Shown piece by piece: positions 63,986 through 64,000 of a stretch of DNA of 64,000 bases. The translations under genes were made by a program, and so were the position numbers. The notes under the pieces were generated by a model. The model saw nothing but the letters and a program-made list of their open reading frames with translations. It ran no database searches and was not told where the DNA came from. Position 1 is the first letter of the stretch; every line of letters begins with the position of its first letter. The stretch is from Alviniconcha marisindica. Lineage: Eukaryota; Mollusca; Gastropoda; Provannidae. The stretch spans positions 248,001 through 312,000 of the forward strand of contig JABMCL010000049.1 of the NCBI GenBank assembly GCA_018857735.1. Direction: 5' to 3'.

Positions 63986-64000
63986 TGGAAGTTTGTTTTG

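Overview
This is animal nuclear DNA, most likely from a marine mollusc (a gastropod is my best guess). Genes are split into short exons by kilobase introns. The DNA is AT-rich and full of (GT)n tracts, and it carries LINE, Penelope-like, Tc1-like and MITE remnants. A dispersed repeat with the motif TGACCTTGACCTTGA, which I associate with molluscan genomes, recurs throughout. There is no bacterial gene organisation, operon or CRISPR array. The species call is inference. The two gene calls rest on protein similarity and matching exon phases. || Genes. Both recognised genes lie on the minus strand. (1) The start of a CDKL5-type protein kinase gene: three coding exons at 14652-14598, 9067-9033 and 3681-3636 encode the N-terminus, the glycine-rich loop and the VAIKK ATP-binding lysine. 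The remaining exons lie left of position 1. (2) MED16, the Mediator tail-module subunit: seven exons from 62248 to 33816 encode about 663 residues, from the middle of the WD40 region to the stop codon. Its N-terminal exons lie beyond position 64000. Every exon junction in both genes has GT/AG ends and compatible phase. || Layout. 1-14.6 kb is CDKL5 intronic sequence with minisatellites, a LINE fragment and a Tc1 transposase remnant whose catalytic segment has been amplified into a 56-bp array. 14.65-33.8 kb is the region between the two coding regions. It holds a Penelope-like reverse transcriptase fragment amplified into a 50/42-bp array, a 1.2-kb dispersed repeat, a CpG-containing segment near 25.2 kb that could be a promoter, and several large arrays. 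33.8-62.2 kb is the MED16 gene, with large VNTRs in nearly every intron, a 200-bp-arm palindrome, and a decayed LINE ORF1 carrying a 2A-like motif. 62.2-64 kb holds a LINE fragment. || Main theme. More than twenty minisatellites fill roughly a fifth of the window, and several are built from recognisable functional sequence: a transposase, a reverse transcriptase, a splice donor of the kinase gene, and the stop-codon region of MED16. A duplicated 3' splice site in MED16 belongs to the same pattern. Long open frames in the arrays are artefacts of tandem repetition and are not annotated as genes.
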